The translations under genes and the position numbers were made by a program. Shown here one piece after another: positions 33,949-42,392 of a stretch of 46,294 nt of DNA (positions are counted from its first letter, which is position 1; each line of letters begins with the position of its first letter). Location of the stretch: NCBI GenBank assembly GCA_944380935.1, contig CALWJF010000065.1:1-46294 (forward strand), read 5' to 3'. The notes under the pieces are model-generated. The model did no database searches. It was not told where the DNA came from and saw only the letters and a list, made by a program, of their open reading frames with translations. The stretch is from an uncultured Clostridia bacterium. Lineage in GTDB: Bacteria; Bacillota; Clostridia; Oscillospirales; QAMX01.

Positions 33949-35583
33949 ATGGTTATCACGCAGATCCTGGAACAAAACGCGCAGAAATTCGGGGAGGACA
34001 TTGCGCTTGTGGAGATCAATCCCGAGCAGCCGGAAACGCGGCGGCACACCTGGCGGGAATTCGAGCTGGTGGAGTCGGCGCCCTGCCCGTATTACCGGCG
34101 GGAAATTTCCTGGAATATTTTTAATGAAAAAGCCAACCGGTTTGCCAACGCGCTATTAATGCGCGGCATCAAAAAAGGGGACAAGGTTGCCATCCTGATG
34201 ATGAACTGTCTGGAATGGCTGCCGATTTATTTTGGAATCTTAAAAACCGGCGCATTGGCTGTGCCGTTGAATTTCCGTTATTCTTCCGATGAAATTGAAT
34301 ATTGTTTAAATCTTGCCGAGGTGGACGCGCTGGTTTTCGGCCCGGAATTTATCGGACGCGTCGAGGCAATTGCCGACCGGATTATGGAGAACCGGCTGCT
34401 GATCTATGCCGGACCGGGATGTCCGCGCTTTGCCGAGGACTACCATTCTCTGACTGCGGACTGCGCCTCCCGTTCACCGGAAATCCCGCTTACGCCGGAC
34501 GACTATGCGGCCATTTATTTTTCTTCCGGGACAACCGGGTTCCCAAAAGCCATTCTGCACAAGCACCGTGCCCTGATGCACGCCGCAATTGTCGAACAGA
34601 AGCACCATGGTCAGACTAAAGACGATATATTCCTTTGTATCCCACCACTGTACCATACAGGTGCAAAAATGCACTGGTTCGGGTCCCTGCTGTCCGGGGG
34701 CAAAGCCGTGCTGCTGAAAGGGACGAAGCCGGAATTCATTTTCGACGCCATAAGCAAGGAAAAATGCACGATTGTCTGGCTTTTGGTCCCATGGGCGCAG
34801 GATATCCTCGCCGCACTTGACCGCGGGGATTTGAAAATTTCCGATTATACGCTATCGCAGTGGCGGCTGATGCACATCGGCGCGCAGCCGGTCCCGAGAA
34901 GCCTGATCCGCCGCTGGCTCGAATATTTCCCCAACCATCAATATGATACCAACTACGGCCTTTCGGAATCCATCGGCCCCGGTGCAGTCCATCTGGGCGT
35001 GGAAAATGTCGCCCATGTCGGCGCCATCGGCGTACCCGGCTACGGATGGCAGACCAAAATCGTGGATGAATCCGGCGCCGCGGTCGCACAGGGCAGCGTC
35101 GGCGAACTGTGCCTCAAAGGCGACGGCGTTATGGTCTGCTACTACAACGACCCTGAAGCGACGGCGAACACCCTGAAGGACGGCTGGCTTTATACCGGAG
35201 ACATGGCCATGCAGGACGAAGAAGGGTTTATCCATCTGGTTGACCGCAAAAAGGACGTCATCATCACCGGCGGCGAAAACCTCTATCCTGTCCAGATCGA
35301 GGACTTTATTTCCGCATACCCGGCTGTACAGGATGTAGCCGTGATCGGCCTGCCCGACCGGCGTCTTGGGGAAATTGCCGCTGCTATCATTCAGCTCAAA
35401 CCCGGCGCCGTATGCACCGAAGAACAGATCAACGAATTCTGCAAGGGTATGCCGCGCTATAAGCGCCCGCGCAGAATAATTTTCGCAGATGTTCCCCGCA
35501 ATCCGACCGGAAAAATAGAAAAACCAAAGCTGCGCAAACTGTACGGCGGCGATCTTCTGGTCGAGTCACAGAATCTGTCGTAA
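33949..35583 (+). CDS. AMP-forming acyl-CoA synthetase (class I adenylate-forming)
   Basis: First gene of the IOR operon; 544 residues from ATG 33949 (AAGGAG upstream). ANL superfamily motifs: A3 YFSSGTTGFPKA, A5 region NYGLSESIGPG, A7 GWLYTGD, A8 hinge VDRKKDVIITGGENLYP, and the C-terminal lysine in NPTGKIEK. It should activate a carboxylic acid to its CoA thioester through an acyl-adenylate. The operon context suggests an aryl or branched-chain acid. An unusual N-terminal insertion (VESAPCPYYRRE) precedes the fold. It coexists with a second, different ligase (PaaK) in the same operon. Confidence 0.92.
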   Translation: MVITQILEQNAQKFGEDIALVEINPEQPETRRHTWREFELVESAPCPYYRREISWNIFNEKANRFANALLMRGIKKGDKVAILMMNCLEWLPIYFGILKTGALAVPLNFRYSSDEIEYCLNLAEVDALVFGPEFIGRVEAIADRIMENRLLIYAGPGCPRFAEDYHSLTADCASRSPEIPLTPDDYAAIYFSSGTTGFPKAILHKHRALMHAAIVEQKHHGQTKDDIFLCIPPLYHTGAKMHWFGSLLSGGKAVLLKGTKPEFIFDAISKEKCTIVWLLVPWAQDILAALDRGDLKISDYTLSQWRLMHIGAQPVPRSLIRRWLEYFPNHQYDTNYGLSESIGPGAVHLGVENVAHVGAIGVPGYGWQTKIVDESGAAVAQGSVGELCLKGDGVMVCYYNDPEATANTLKDGWLYTGDMAMQDEEGFIHLVDRKKDVIITGGENLYPVQIEDFISAYPAVQDVAVIGLPDRRLGEIAAAIIQLKPGAVCTEEQINEFCKGMPRYKRPRRIIFADVPRNPTGKIEKPKLRKLYGGDLLVESQNLS

Positions 35584-35595
35584 GGAGATCCACAT

Positions 35596-37149
35596 ATGAG
35601 CATCGTACTGATTACCGCTTTTCTTGTCGTCTTTTTTGCCATTATGATCGCCATCGGCATTTACTGCCGCCGGCACAGTTCCAGCGTAGACGGGTTCGTA
35701 TTGGGCGGACGCAGCGTCGGGCCATGGCTGAGCGCGTTTGCATTCGGCACTTCCTATTTTTCCGCTGTAATCTTTGTCGGCTATGCCGGGCAATTCGGCT
35801 GGAATTTCGGCCTGGCTTCGACCTGGATCGGCCTGGGCAACGCATTCATCGGTTCGCTTCTGGCCTGGGCGGTTCTGGGCCGCCGCACGCGCGTCATGAC
35901 GCAGCATCTGGGGTCCAAAACCATGCCGGAATTTTTCGGTGCGCGTTATGACTCCAAAACCTTGAAAATTGCGGCAAGCGTCATCACCTTTGTCTTTATG
36001 ATCCCCTATACCGCCTCTCTGTACAACGGGCTTTCCCGCCTGTTTTCGATGGCGTATAACGGTATCGATTATTCCCTATGCGTCATCATCATGGCCGTAC
36101 TCACCGGCATCTACGTTTTATTCGGCGGCTATATGGCCACCGCAATCAACGATTTTATTCAGGGTTTGATTATGCTCGGCGGTATTGTCGCCGTCATCGG
36201 CGCCGTACTCAGCTCCAACGGCGGCTTCAGCGCTGCAATAGAAACGCTGGCCACCAGCGAAAACGGCGGCTGGCAATATACTTCCTTTTTTGGCGCGGAC
36301 CCCGGATTCCTATTCTTTGTCGTCATGCTGACTTCGCTGGGCACCTGGGGCCTTCCGCAAATGGTGGGGAAATTTTATGCGATCAAGAACGAAGACTCCA
36401 TCAAAAAGGGCACCGTTATTTCCACGCTGTTTGCCATCATCGTCGCAGGGGGCTGTTACTTCCTCGGCGGATTCGGACGGCTGTATGAAGTGGATGTGGC
36501 AAACGAGGGTTTTGACGCAATTATTCCCACCATGCTTTCCAACCTGCCGGCAATCCTGATCGGCGTAGTAATCGTGCTGGTGCTGTCCGCATCCATGTCC
36601 ACACTGTCTTCTCTTGTACTGACTTCCGGCTCGACCATTACACTCGACTTTATCGCGCCGCTGCGGAAAACCAGCATGACGGAAAAAGGCAAAATGCTAT
36701 GCATCCGTTTGTTTATCGTCTTTTTTATCGCCGTTTCTACCGTTATCGCAATCTTCCAATATCATTCTAAAAGTTTCCTCATTGCACAGATGATGGGCGT
36801 GTCCTGGGGTGCGCTTGCCGGTGCGTTCCTGGCGCCCTTCCTCTACGGTCTATATTGGAAAGGCGTGACCCGGATTTCTGTCGTTGTATGCTTTATATAC
36901 GGCGTTGGGCTGGAAATTATGCAGCTTCTCATTTCCCTTGGAATTTTCAGCGTCGAATCCGTCCCAGTCCTCGGCTTTATCTTTAAAAATTCCCTGTATT
37001 CCGGCGTCTTTGCTATGGTCGGCGGCTTAATCCTCGTCCCGGTTGTAAGCGTCCTGACCCGTGCTTCCAGGCCTGCGGATACAGAGGGTATATTTGCCTG
37101 CTATGGGGAAAAGAAAACGGTTGAAATCACAGATTCTCTGGGAAAATAG
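35596..37149 (+). CDS. Sodium:solute symporter (SSS family)
   Basis: A 517-residue integral membrane protein with about 13 hydrophobic segments, starting 12 bases after the synthetase (AAGGAG upstream). Family motifs: VDGFVLGGRSVGPWLSAFAF, GTSYFSAVIFVGYAG, YVLFGGYMATAINDFIQG, and LSASMSTLSSLVLTSGS in the Na2-site helix. It resembles the PutP/panthothenate/acetate-type branch. It probably brings in the acid that the two ligases activate, driven by sodium; the substrate is inferred from the operon. The gene ends in TAG. The 64 bases to iorA hold only its ribosome site. Confidence 0.92.
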   Translation: MSIVLITAFLVVFFAIMIAIGIYCRRHSSSVDGFVLGGRSVGPWLSAFAFGTSYFSAVIFVGYAGQFGWNFGLASTWIGLGNAFIGSLLAWAVLGRRTRVMTQHLGSKTMPEFFGARYDSKTLKIAASVITFVFMIPYTASLYNGLSRLFSMAYNGIDYSLCVIIMAVLTGIYVLFGGYMATAINDFIQGLIMLGGIVAVIGAVLSSNGGFSAAIETLATSENGGWQYTSFFGADPGFLFFVVMLTSLGTWGLPQMVGKFYAIKNEDSIKKGTVISTLFAIIVAGGCYFLGGFGRLYEVDVANEGFDAIIPTMLSNLPAILIGVVIVLVLSASMSTLSSLVLTSGSTITLDFIAPLRKTSMTEKGKMLCIRLFIVFFIAVSTVIAIFQYHSKSFLIAQMMGVSWGALAGAFLAPFLYGLYWKGVTRISVVVCFIYGVGLEIMQLLISLGIFSVESVPVLGFIFKNSLYSGVFAMVGGLILVPVVSVLTRASRPADTEGIFACYGEKKTVEITDSLGK

Positions 37150-37213
37150 CTTGTATCTGCATATAATCTGCATTATAATATTTGTATGTGCATATGAAAG
37201 AAAGGAAATCCGC

Positions 37214-38959
37214 ATGAAAAAACTGATGCTCGGCAATGAAGCCGTCGCCCGCGGTTTCTACGAGGCAGGCGTAACGGTTGTTTCCAGTTATCCGGGAACG
37301 CCTTCCACGGAAATCACGGAATATTCCGCTAACTATGATGAAATTTACTGTGAGTGGGCGCCGAATGAAAAGGTAGCCTGTGAAGTCGCCTTCGGTGCTT
37401 CTTTGCGCGGCGCACGCGCGGCCTGCGCCATGAAACACGTCGGCTTAAATGTCGCCGCCGATCCGTTGTTTACCCTTTCCTATACCGGGGTAAACGGGGG
37501 GCTTGTCGTCTGCGTGGCCGACGACCCTGCAATGCATTCCTCGCAAAATGAACAGGACAGCCGCCATTACGCCATCGCCGCAAAAATCCCGATGCTGGAG
37601 CCTGCCAATTCGGCAGAAGCGCGCGACTTCGCCAAGGCTGCGTTCACGCTTTCGGAAACTTATGATACACCGGTGCTTCTGCGCATGTGTACGCGTATTG
37701 CGCATTCGCAAAGCATCGTCACGCTGGAAGACCGGCAGGCCCGTCCGCTTCCGGACTATCACCGTGCCCCGGCAAAGTATATTATGACCCCGGCAAACGC
37801 CATTCAAAAACACCCGCTGGTCGAAGAACGCACACGCAAACTGACCGAATATGCAGAAACCTGCCCGTTTAACCGTGTGGAAATGGGCGGAACCAAACTT
37901 GGCATTCTGTGTTCCGGTACCTGCTACCAATACATAAAAGAAGTATTTGGCGACAGTGTCAGCGTATTGAAGCTGGGTCTGGTCAATCCGCTTCCCGTGC
38001 AGAAAATCCGCGACTTTGCCGCACAGGTCGACCGGCTTGTCGTCGTTGAAGAGCTCGATGGGATCATCGAGCAGCATTGCGCTTCCATCGGCGTTGCTGT
38101 AGAAGGCAAAAGCCTGTTTTCCCCTATCGGCGAATTCAGCCAGGCTACAATCCGCCGTGCGTTCGGGTTGGAGCAGCCGAAAGAAGCCTGCGCTGAAAGC
38201 CTGCCTATACCTGTGCGCCCGCCGGTTATGTGCGCCGGATGTCCGCACCGCGGTTTATATTATTCGCTGGTTAAGAACAAAGTTACCGTTTTGGGCGATA
38301 TCGGATGCTATACCCTCGGTGCAGCCGCGCCGCTGAACGCGCTGGATTCAACGTTGTGCATGGGTGCATCCGTCAGCGGCCTGCATGGATTCAATAAGGC
38401 TTCCGATGGCGCCGATGCAGCAAAAACGGTCTGTGTTATCGGCGATTCCACGTTTATTCATTCCGGTATTACGGGCTTAGTCAACATTGCCTATAACAAT
38501 TCTCATTCTACGGTTATCATCCTGGATAATTCCATCACCGGGATGACCGGCCATCAGCAAAACCCCACTACCGGTTATAACATCAAAGGCGACCCGGCTA
38601 CGAAGGTCAGTCTTGAAGCGTTGTGCCACGCAGTCGGCATCCATCGGGTGCGTGTCGTCGATCCTTATGATCTGGCTGCCTGCGATACGGCTATCCGCGA
38701 AGAGCTCGCCGCGGACGAGCCGAGCGTCATCATCAGCCGCCGGCCCTGCGCGCTTTTGAAGTATGTCCGCCATCCCGGCCCGATTTCCATCGATGCGGAC
38801 AAGTGCCGCGGCTGCCGCGCCTGTATGCGCATCGGCTGTCCGGCTATCTCCGTACGCAATAAAAAGGCGGTAATCGACGCGACACTCTGCGTCGGCTGCG
38901 GCGTATGCAGCCAGCTGTGCGCGTTTGACGCCATTGAAAAGAAGGAGGTCAAAGCATGA
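37214..38959 (+). CDS. iorA: Indolepyruvate:ferredoxin oxidoreductase, alpha subunit
   Basis: The 581-residue subunit starts at ATG 37214 (AAAGGAA upstream). The N-terminal pyrimidine-binding domain has VVSSYPGTPSTEITEY and the C-terminal half holds the TPP pyrophosphate domain (CAGCPHRGLYYSL, TVLGDIGCYTLG, GDSTFIHSGI, NSITGMTGHQ). The end carries two [4Fe-4S] motifs, CRGCRACMRIGCP and CVGCGVCSQLC. With IorB it converts aryl pyruvates plus CoA and ferredoxin to aryl-acetyl-CoA, CO2 and reduced ferredoxin, or the reverse. The stop overlaps the iorB start by 4 bases (ATGA). Confidence 0.96.
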   Translation: MKKLMLGNEAVARGFYEAGVTVVSSYPGTPSTEITEYSANYDEIYCEWAPNEKVACEVAFGASLRGARAACAMKHVGLNVAADPLFTLSYTGVNGGLVVCVADDPAMHSSQNEQDSRHYAIAAKIPMLEPANSAEARDFAKAAFTLSETYDTPVLLRMCTRIAHSQSIVTLEDRQARPLPDYHRAPAKYIMTPANAIQKHPLVEERTRKLTEYAETCPFNRVEMGGTKLGILCSGTCYQYIKEVFGDSVSVLKLGLVNPLPVQKIRDFAAQVDRLVVVEELDGIIEQHCASIGVAVEGKSLFSPIGEFSQATIRRAFGLEQPKEACAESLPIPVRPPVMCAGCPHRGLYYSLVKNKVTVLGDIGCYTLGAAAPLNALDSTLCMGASVSGLHGFNKASDGADAAKTVCVIGDSTFIHSGITGLVNIAYNNSHSTVIILDNSITGMTGHQQNPTTGYNIKGDPATKVSLEALCHAVGIHRVRVVDPYDLAACDTAIREELAADEPSVIISRRPCALLKYVRHPGPISIDADKCRGCRACMRIGCPAISVRNKKAVIDATLCVGCGVCSQLCAFDAIEKKEVKA

Positions 38960-39528
38960 GAACCATCAACCTGATGATCGTCGGCGTCGGCGGACAAGGT
39001 TCGCTTCTGGCTTCCAAGCTGCTCGGCTCGCTGCTTGTTGCAGAAGGCTACGACGTCAAAGTCAGCGAAGTCCACGGCATGAGCCAGCGCGGGGGAAGCG
39101 TCGTTACCTACGTCCGCTACGGCGATAAGGTCTATTCCCCGCTTGTAGATCTGGGCGAGGCTGATTATATCATTTCCTTTGAAAAACTCGAGGCTGCCCG
39201 CTATGTCGACCGGCTGCGTCCGGACGGCAAAATTATCGCCAATACCCAGCAAATCGACCCCATGCCGGTCATTACCGGTGCGGCGGAGTACCCGGAAGAT
39301 ATCCTCGACCGGTATGCCGAAAAAGGCGTACAAATTGACGCCATAGACGCGCTTTCCCTGGCAGAAAAGGCCGGCTCTGTCAAAACCGTGAACATTGTAC
39401 TGATGGGCCGCCTTGCCCGCTATCTCGATATTCCCTATGAAAAATGGATTGCCGCCATCAAACAGAATGTAAAAGAACGCTTTGTAGCCATGAATCAAGA
39501 GGCCTTTGCCCTGGGCTATAACAGCTAA
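38956..39528 (+). CDS. iorB: Indolepyruvate:ferredoxin oxidoreductase, beta subunit
   Basis: The 190-residue gamma-domain subunit has the usual IorB length. It opens NLMIVGVGGQGSLLASKLLG and continues VKVSEVHGMSQRGGSVVTYV, both hallmarks of the pyruvate-oxidoreductase gamma domain that closes the CoA site. It overlaps iorA by four bases, so the subunits are made in equal amounts. It ends 15 bases before paaK. Confidence 0.96.
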   Translation: MRTINLMIVGVGGQGSLLASKLLGSLLVAEGYDVKVSEVHGMSQRGGSVVTYVRYGDKVYSPLVDLGEADYIISFEKLEAARYVDRLRPDGKIIANTQQIDPMPVITGAAEYPEDILDRYAEKGVQIDAIDALSLAEKAGSVKTVNIVLMGRLARYLDIPYEKWIAAIKQNVKERFVAMNQEAFALGYNS

Positions 39529-39543
39529 GGAGAGAAAACAACT

Positions 39544-40863
39544 ATGGAAAATACCGAAAAACGTTATTATCAACCGGAAGCGGAAACCATGCCGGTTGAG
39601 CAGATTCAAAAATTGCAGTCGGAAAAGCTGGTTAAAATTGTCCGCCACGTTTATGACAACGTCGCATACTACCGCAACCTGATGGATCAAAAAGGCGTCA
39701 AGCCGGAAGATATCCACGGAATCGAAGACCTGCATAAGCTCCCCTTCCTGACCAAGGCGGATTTACGCGACGCCTATCCTTACGGCCTGCTCGCCAAACC
39801 GCTTGCTGACTGCGTGCGGATTCAGTCCACTTCCGGCACCACGGGGAAACGGGTTGTTGCATTCTATACGCAGAAAGACCTGGATATGTGGGAAGAGTGC
39901 TGCGCACGCGCCATTGTTGCTGCCGGCGGTTCCCGGGAAGATGTCTGCCAGGTCTGCTACGGTTATGGTTTGTTCACCGGCGGGCCCGGTTTAAACGGCG
40001 GTTCCCACAAAGTTGGCTGCCTCACGCTTCCGATGTCTTCCGGCAATACGGAACGTCAGATTCAGTTTATGATGGACTTAAATGCCACGATTTTGTGCTG
40101 CACGCCTTCCTATGCAGCCTACATCGGCGAATCTTTGGCGGAACGCGGTTATAAACCGGAGGACAACCACCTCAAAGCCGGCATTTTTGGTGCAGAACCG
40201 TGGACCGAAGAAATGCGCAGAAGCATTGAAAAATCGCTCGGCATCAAGGCCTATGACATCTATGGCCTGACGGAAGTCTGCGGACCCGGCGTGTCGTTTG
40301 AATGTGAAGAGCAGCACGGCATGCATATCAACGAAGACCATTTCCTGGCGGAAATCATCGATCCCGATACCGGCGAAGTCCTTCCCGAAGGGGAAAAAGG
40401 CGAATTGGTATTCACGGCGCTGGATAAGGAAGCATTCCCGCTGCTGCGCTACCGTACCCGCGATATCTGCGTGCTTTCCCGCAAAAAATGTTCCTGCGGC
40501 CGTACCTTTATCCGGATGGCAAAGCCGATGGGCCGTTCCGATGATATGCTCATCATCCGCGGCGTAAACGTTTTCCCCTCGCAGATCGAAACGGTTTTGA
40601 TTCAGGAAGGCTATGGTACCAACTATTTAATCGAGGTTGACCGTGTCAACAACTCGGATACGCTGGACGTCAGCGTGGAAATTCAGCCGGAGCACTTCTC
40701 GGATACTGTCCGTGAACTGGCGCAGCGCGAACATGCGCTTGCAGATGCAATAAAAACCATGCTTGGTATTAATCCGCGCGTTCACCTGGTCGCGCCAAAA
40801 TCCATCACCCGAAGCGAAGGAAAAGCCGTCCGTGTAATTGACAAACGTAAGCTTCACGACTAA
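39544..40863 (+). CDS. paaK: Phenylacetate-CoA ligase
   Basis: A 439-residue PaaK-family adenylate-forming enzyme. Motifs: SEKLVKIVRHVYDNVAYYR at the N-terminus, the P-loop-like STSGTTGKRVVAFYT, ADLRDAYPYGL, YDIYGLTEVCGPGVSFEC, LLRYRTRDICVL and the hinge GRSDDMLIIRGVNVFPSQIE. It forms an aryl-acetyl-CoA from an aryl-acetic acid, ATP and CoA. Lying between iorB and an ACT gene, it probably works with IOR. Such iorAB-paaK-ACT sets are known in anaerobic archaea and Clostridia, where the ligase can run to make the acid and ATP or to activate it for reductive carboxylation. Confidence 0.95.
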   Translation: MENTEKRYYQPEAETMPVEQIQKLQSEKLVKIVRHVYDNVAYYRNLMDQKGVKPEDIHGIEDLHKLPFLTKADLRDAYPYGLLAKPLADCVRIQSTSGTTGKRVVAFYTQKDLDMWEECCARAIVAAGGSREDVCQVCYGYGLFTGGPGLNGGSHKVGCLTLPMSSGNTERQIQFMMDLNATILCCTPSYAAYIGESLAERGYKPEDNHLKAGIFGAEPWTEEMRRSIEKSLGIKAYDIYGLTEVCGPGVSFECEEQHGMHINEDHFLAEIIDPDTGEVLPEGEKGELVFTALDKEAFPLLRYRTRDICVLSRKKCSCGRTFIRMAKPMGRSDDMLIIRGVNVFPSQIETVLIQEGYGTNYLIEVDRVNNSDTLDVSVEIQPEHFSDTVRELAQREHALADAIKTMLGINPRVHLVAPKSITRSEGKAVRVIDKRKLHD

Positions 40864-40879
40864 AAAAGGAGGGTTTCTC

Positions 40880-41308
40880 ATGGCAGTTTCGCAATTATCT
40901 ATTTTTGCAGAAAACAAACCAGGCGGACTGGTGCAAATGACCTCCCTGCTGGCCGAGGCAGGTGTGGATATCCGCGCGATGAGCCTGGCTGACACCCAGG
41001 ATTACGGGATCCTGCGCCTGATTGTCTCCAATGTTGATCTTGCACGCGAAGTGCTGTCTACCAATGGCCTGGTTTCCTCTGTAACGCCGGTATTGGCTGT
41101 TGCGCTTGACGACAAACCCGGCGCACTTGCCCGGGCTGTCAAAGTCCTCTATGACGGCGGCATCAATGTCGAGTATATGTACGCTTTCATTTCCCCCCAG
41201 CCCTATGCCTGTATGATTTTACGCGTAACCGACAATACCCGTGCCGAGCAGATCCTTTTGGACAATGCGTTCCGGCTCATTTCCATGGATGATATAAACC
41301 AGATGTAA
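40880..41308 (+). CDS. Tandem ACT-domain protein
   Basis: A 142-residue protein made of two ACT domains: residues ~1-68 (QLSIFAENKPGGLVQMTSLL, ADTQDYGILRLIV) and ~72-142 (VLAVALDDKPGALARAVKVL, GINVEYMYAFI). The start is ATG 40880 after AGGAGGG. ACT pairs bind amino acids and tune enzyme activity; here the likely ligand is an aromatic or branched-chain amino acid that controls the IOR or ligase step (inference). It is the last gene of the operon and is followed by a strong hairpin. Confidence 0.92.
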   Translation: MAVSQLSIFAENKPGGLVQMTSLLAEAGVDIRAMSLADTQDYGILRLIVSNVDLAREVLSTNGLVSSVTPVLAVALDDKPGALARAVKVLYDGGINVEYMYAFISPQPYACMILRVTDNTRAEQILLDNAFRLISMDDINQM

Positions 41309-41310
41309 GA

Positions 41311-41348
41311 AAACCCGCCGCTGCCCGGAAGCCTCCGGGCAGCGGCGG
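41311..41348. terminator. Terminator between the IOR operon and the convergent Cys-rich gene
   Basis: A perfect 15-bp stem (CCGCCGCTGCCCGGA, 41315-41329, with TCCGGGCAGCGGCGG, 41334-41348) and AGCC loop. The T-run is good on the minus strand (TTTTCTTA) and weak on the plus strand. Confidence 0.8.
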
Positions 41349-41355
41349 ATTCATC

Positions 41356-41562
41356 TCAATGCAGGAACTTTGCCCGATATTCCGCATGGATCTGCGCAAG
41401 TTCCTTTTCCCCATCGATATACGGCTGATACATCGCCATCGGATCACCGCCGCCCAGCCGGCAGGACGAACAGTTTTCACAACCTTCGCCGCATTCCAGA
41501 CTCCTACGGACGATTTCCTCCCGCTGCTGCCGTGTCGTATCCCGAATCAGCACACTTTTCAT
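41356..41562 (-). CDS. Cys-rich small protein, often labelled 'PurH-like' in Clostridia
   Basis: A 68-residue protein starting at ATG 41562 (GGGAGGA upstream). It opens MKSVLIRDTTRQQREEIVRR, has a cysteine cluster CGEGCENCSSC, and ends YIDGEKELAQIHAEYRAKFL. I recognise the pattern from small clostridial proteins that databases call purine biosynthesis protein PurH, although it has no PurH catalytic domain. The cysteines suggest metal or Fe-S binding. Function unknown. Confidence 0.7.
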   Translation of the reverse strand: MKSVLIRDTTRQQREEIVRRSLECGEGCENCSSCRLGGGDPMAMYQPYIDGEKELAQIHAEYRAKFLH

Positions 41563-41695
41563 GACGGTTTTTTCCTCCCATTTTTGTTTCTGTATCTGCA
41601 CACAGGAGCAGTCTCTCCGCAACCGCAGTTTTTATGCATACAAAGCGCTGCTGTGTGGCATAGATCCGCGATTCTTTTGGAAAGCAGGAATATTT

Positions 41696-42130
41696 ATGCA
41701 AATTAAGCGAACTGAATTCCTTCGATTTTTCAAATTTGCTTTTTTCTCCGCGAGTGCGGGGCTCATCGAGCTGGGCAGTTTTTCCCTATTACATGAGCTG
41801 GCTGGATTTCCCTATTGGCCGTGTTATCTGCTGGCTTTGGTGTTGTCTATTGTATGGAATTTTACGCTCAACCGCCGTTTTACCTTCCATTCCGCAGCCA
41901 ACATTCCGCTGGCCATGTTAAAAGTAGCAGGATATTATGCAGTTTTTACCCCGCTTTCGACGCTGTTGGGCAATTATCTGGTTGAAACTATTGGCTGGAA
42001 TGCCTATTTGACAACGGGTCTGAATATGCTGCTGAATTTTTCTACAGAGTTCCTCTTTCAGCGTTTCCTGGTCTTTCGCAAAAGCCTGGATTCTGCTAAA
42101 AAGCAGGGAAAACCGACGCGATTGCGGTAA
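41696..42130 (+). CDS. GtrA-family membrane protein
   Basis: A 144-residue protein with four hydrophobic segments (FFKFAFFSASAGLIELGSFS; WPCYLLALVLSIVWNFTLNR; MLKVAGYYAVFTPLSTLLGN; a final segment with LNFSTEFLFQRFLVF). The N-terminal FFKFAFFSASAG and WNFTLNRRFTF are GtrA hallmarks. Family members are thought to move lipid-linked sugars across the membrane for wall or O-antigen decoration. The start ATG 41696 follows AGCAGGA. No glycosyltransferase is adjacent, so the partner is unknown. Confidence 0.88.
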   Translation: MQIKRTEFLRFFKFAFFSASAGLIELGSFSLLHELAGFPYWPCYLLALVLSIVWNFTLNRRFTFHSAANIPLAMLKVAGYYAVFTPLSTLLGNYLVETIGWNAYLTTGLNMLLNFSTEFLFQRFLVFRKSLDSAKKQGKPTRLR

Positions 42131-42162
42131 GGCAAAGCATGCTTTTGATAGAAATCTTTTTT

Positions 42163-42187
42163 GCTCTGATTTCAGGAAAATCAGAGC
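42163..42187. other. Hairpin downstream of the GtrA gene
   Basis: GCTCTGATTT (42163-42172) pairs with AAATCAGAGC (42178-42187). No T-run follows on the plus strand, so terminator function is doubtful. Confidence 0.45.
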
Positions 42188-42289
42188 TATCGCCTATATC
42201 ATTGCAAATTTTGAAATTGCTTTTGCGCAATATCCTGTTTTCTCCAAAAATGATACGAAAATCCAGGAAGATACCGTCTATTTTCAACC

Positions 42290-42319
42290 TTGACAAACGT
42301 TTTTTCCAAGCGGTATAAT
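42290..42319 (+). promoter_or_regulatory. Promoter of the ammonium transporter gene
   Basis: TTGACA (42290-42295), an 18-base spacer and TATAAT (42314-42319). Transcription should start near 42326. Confidence 0.85.
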
Positions 42320-42327
42320 GCGCACAG

Positions 42328-42372
42328 AAAGGCAAAGACGCCGATTTTGGTGTCTTTGCCTTTTTCTTTTTT
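42328..42372 (+). terminator. Intrinsic terminator inside the amt leader (attenuator)
   Basis: AAAGGCAAAGAC-GCC pairs with GGT-GTCTTTGCC (12-bp core stem, 42331-42342 with 42349-42360) around the hexaloop GATTTT, then TTTTTCTTTTTT. It lies between the only good promoter and the amt ribosome site, starting within a few bases of the predicted transcript start. It should end most transcripts unless antiterminated. Confidence 0.75.
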
Positions 42373-42392
42373 ATTTTCAGGAGGTGGACTTC

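Noticed and set aside
10336-37149. Global reassignment of TAG to a sense codon
   Set aside because: At least five genes here end normally at TAG, and the symporter and kinase frames would run on for 12-16 odd codons. Only local or conditional suppression remains possible.
42163-42187. Hairpin after gtrA as a firm intrinsic terminator
   Set aside because: There is no T-run on the plus strand; listed only as a hairpin.
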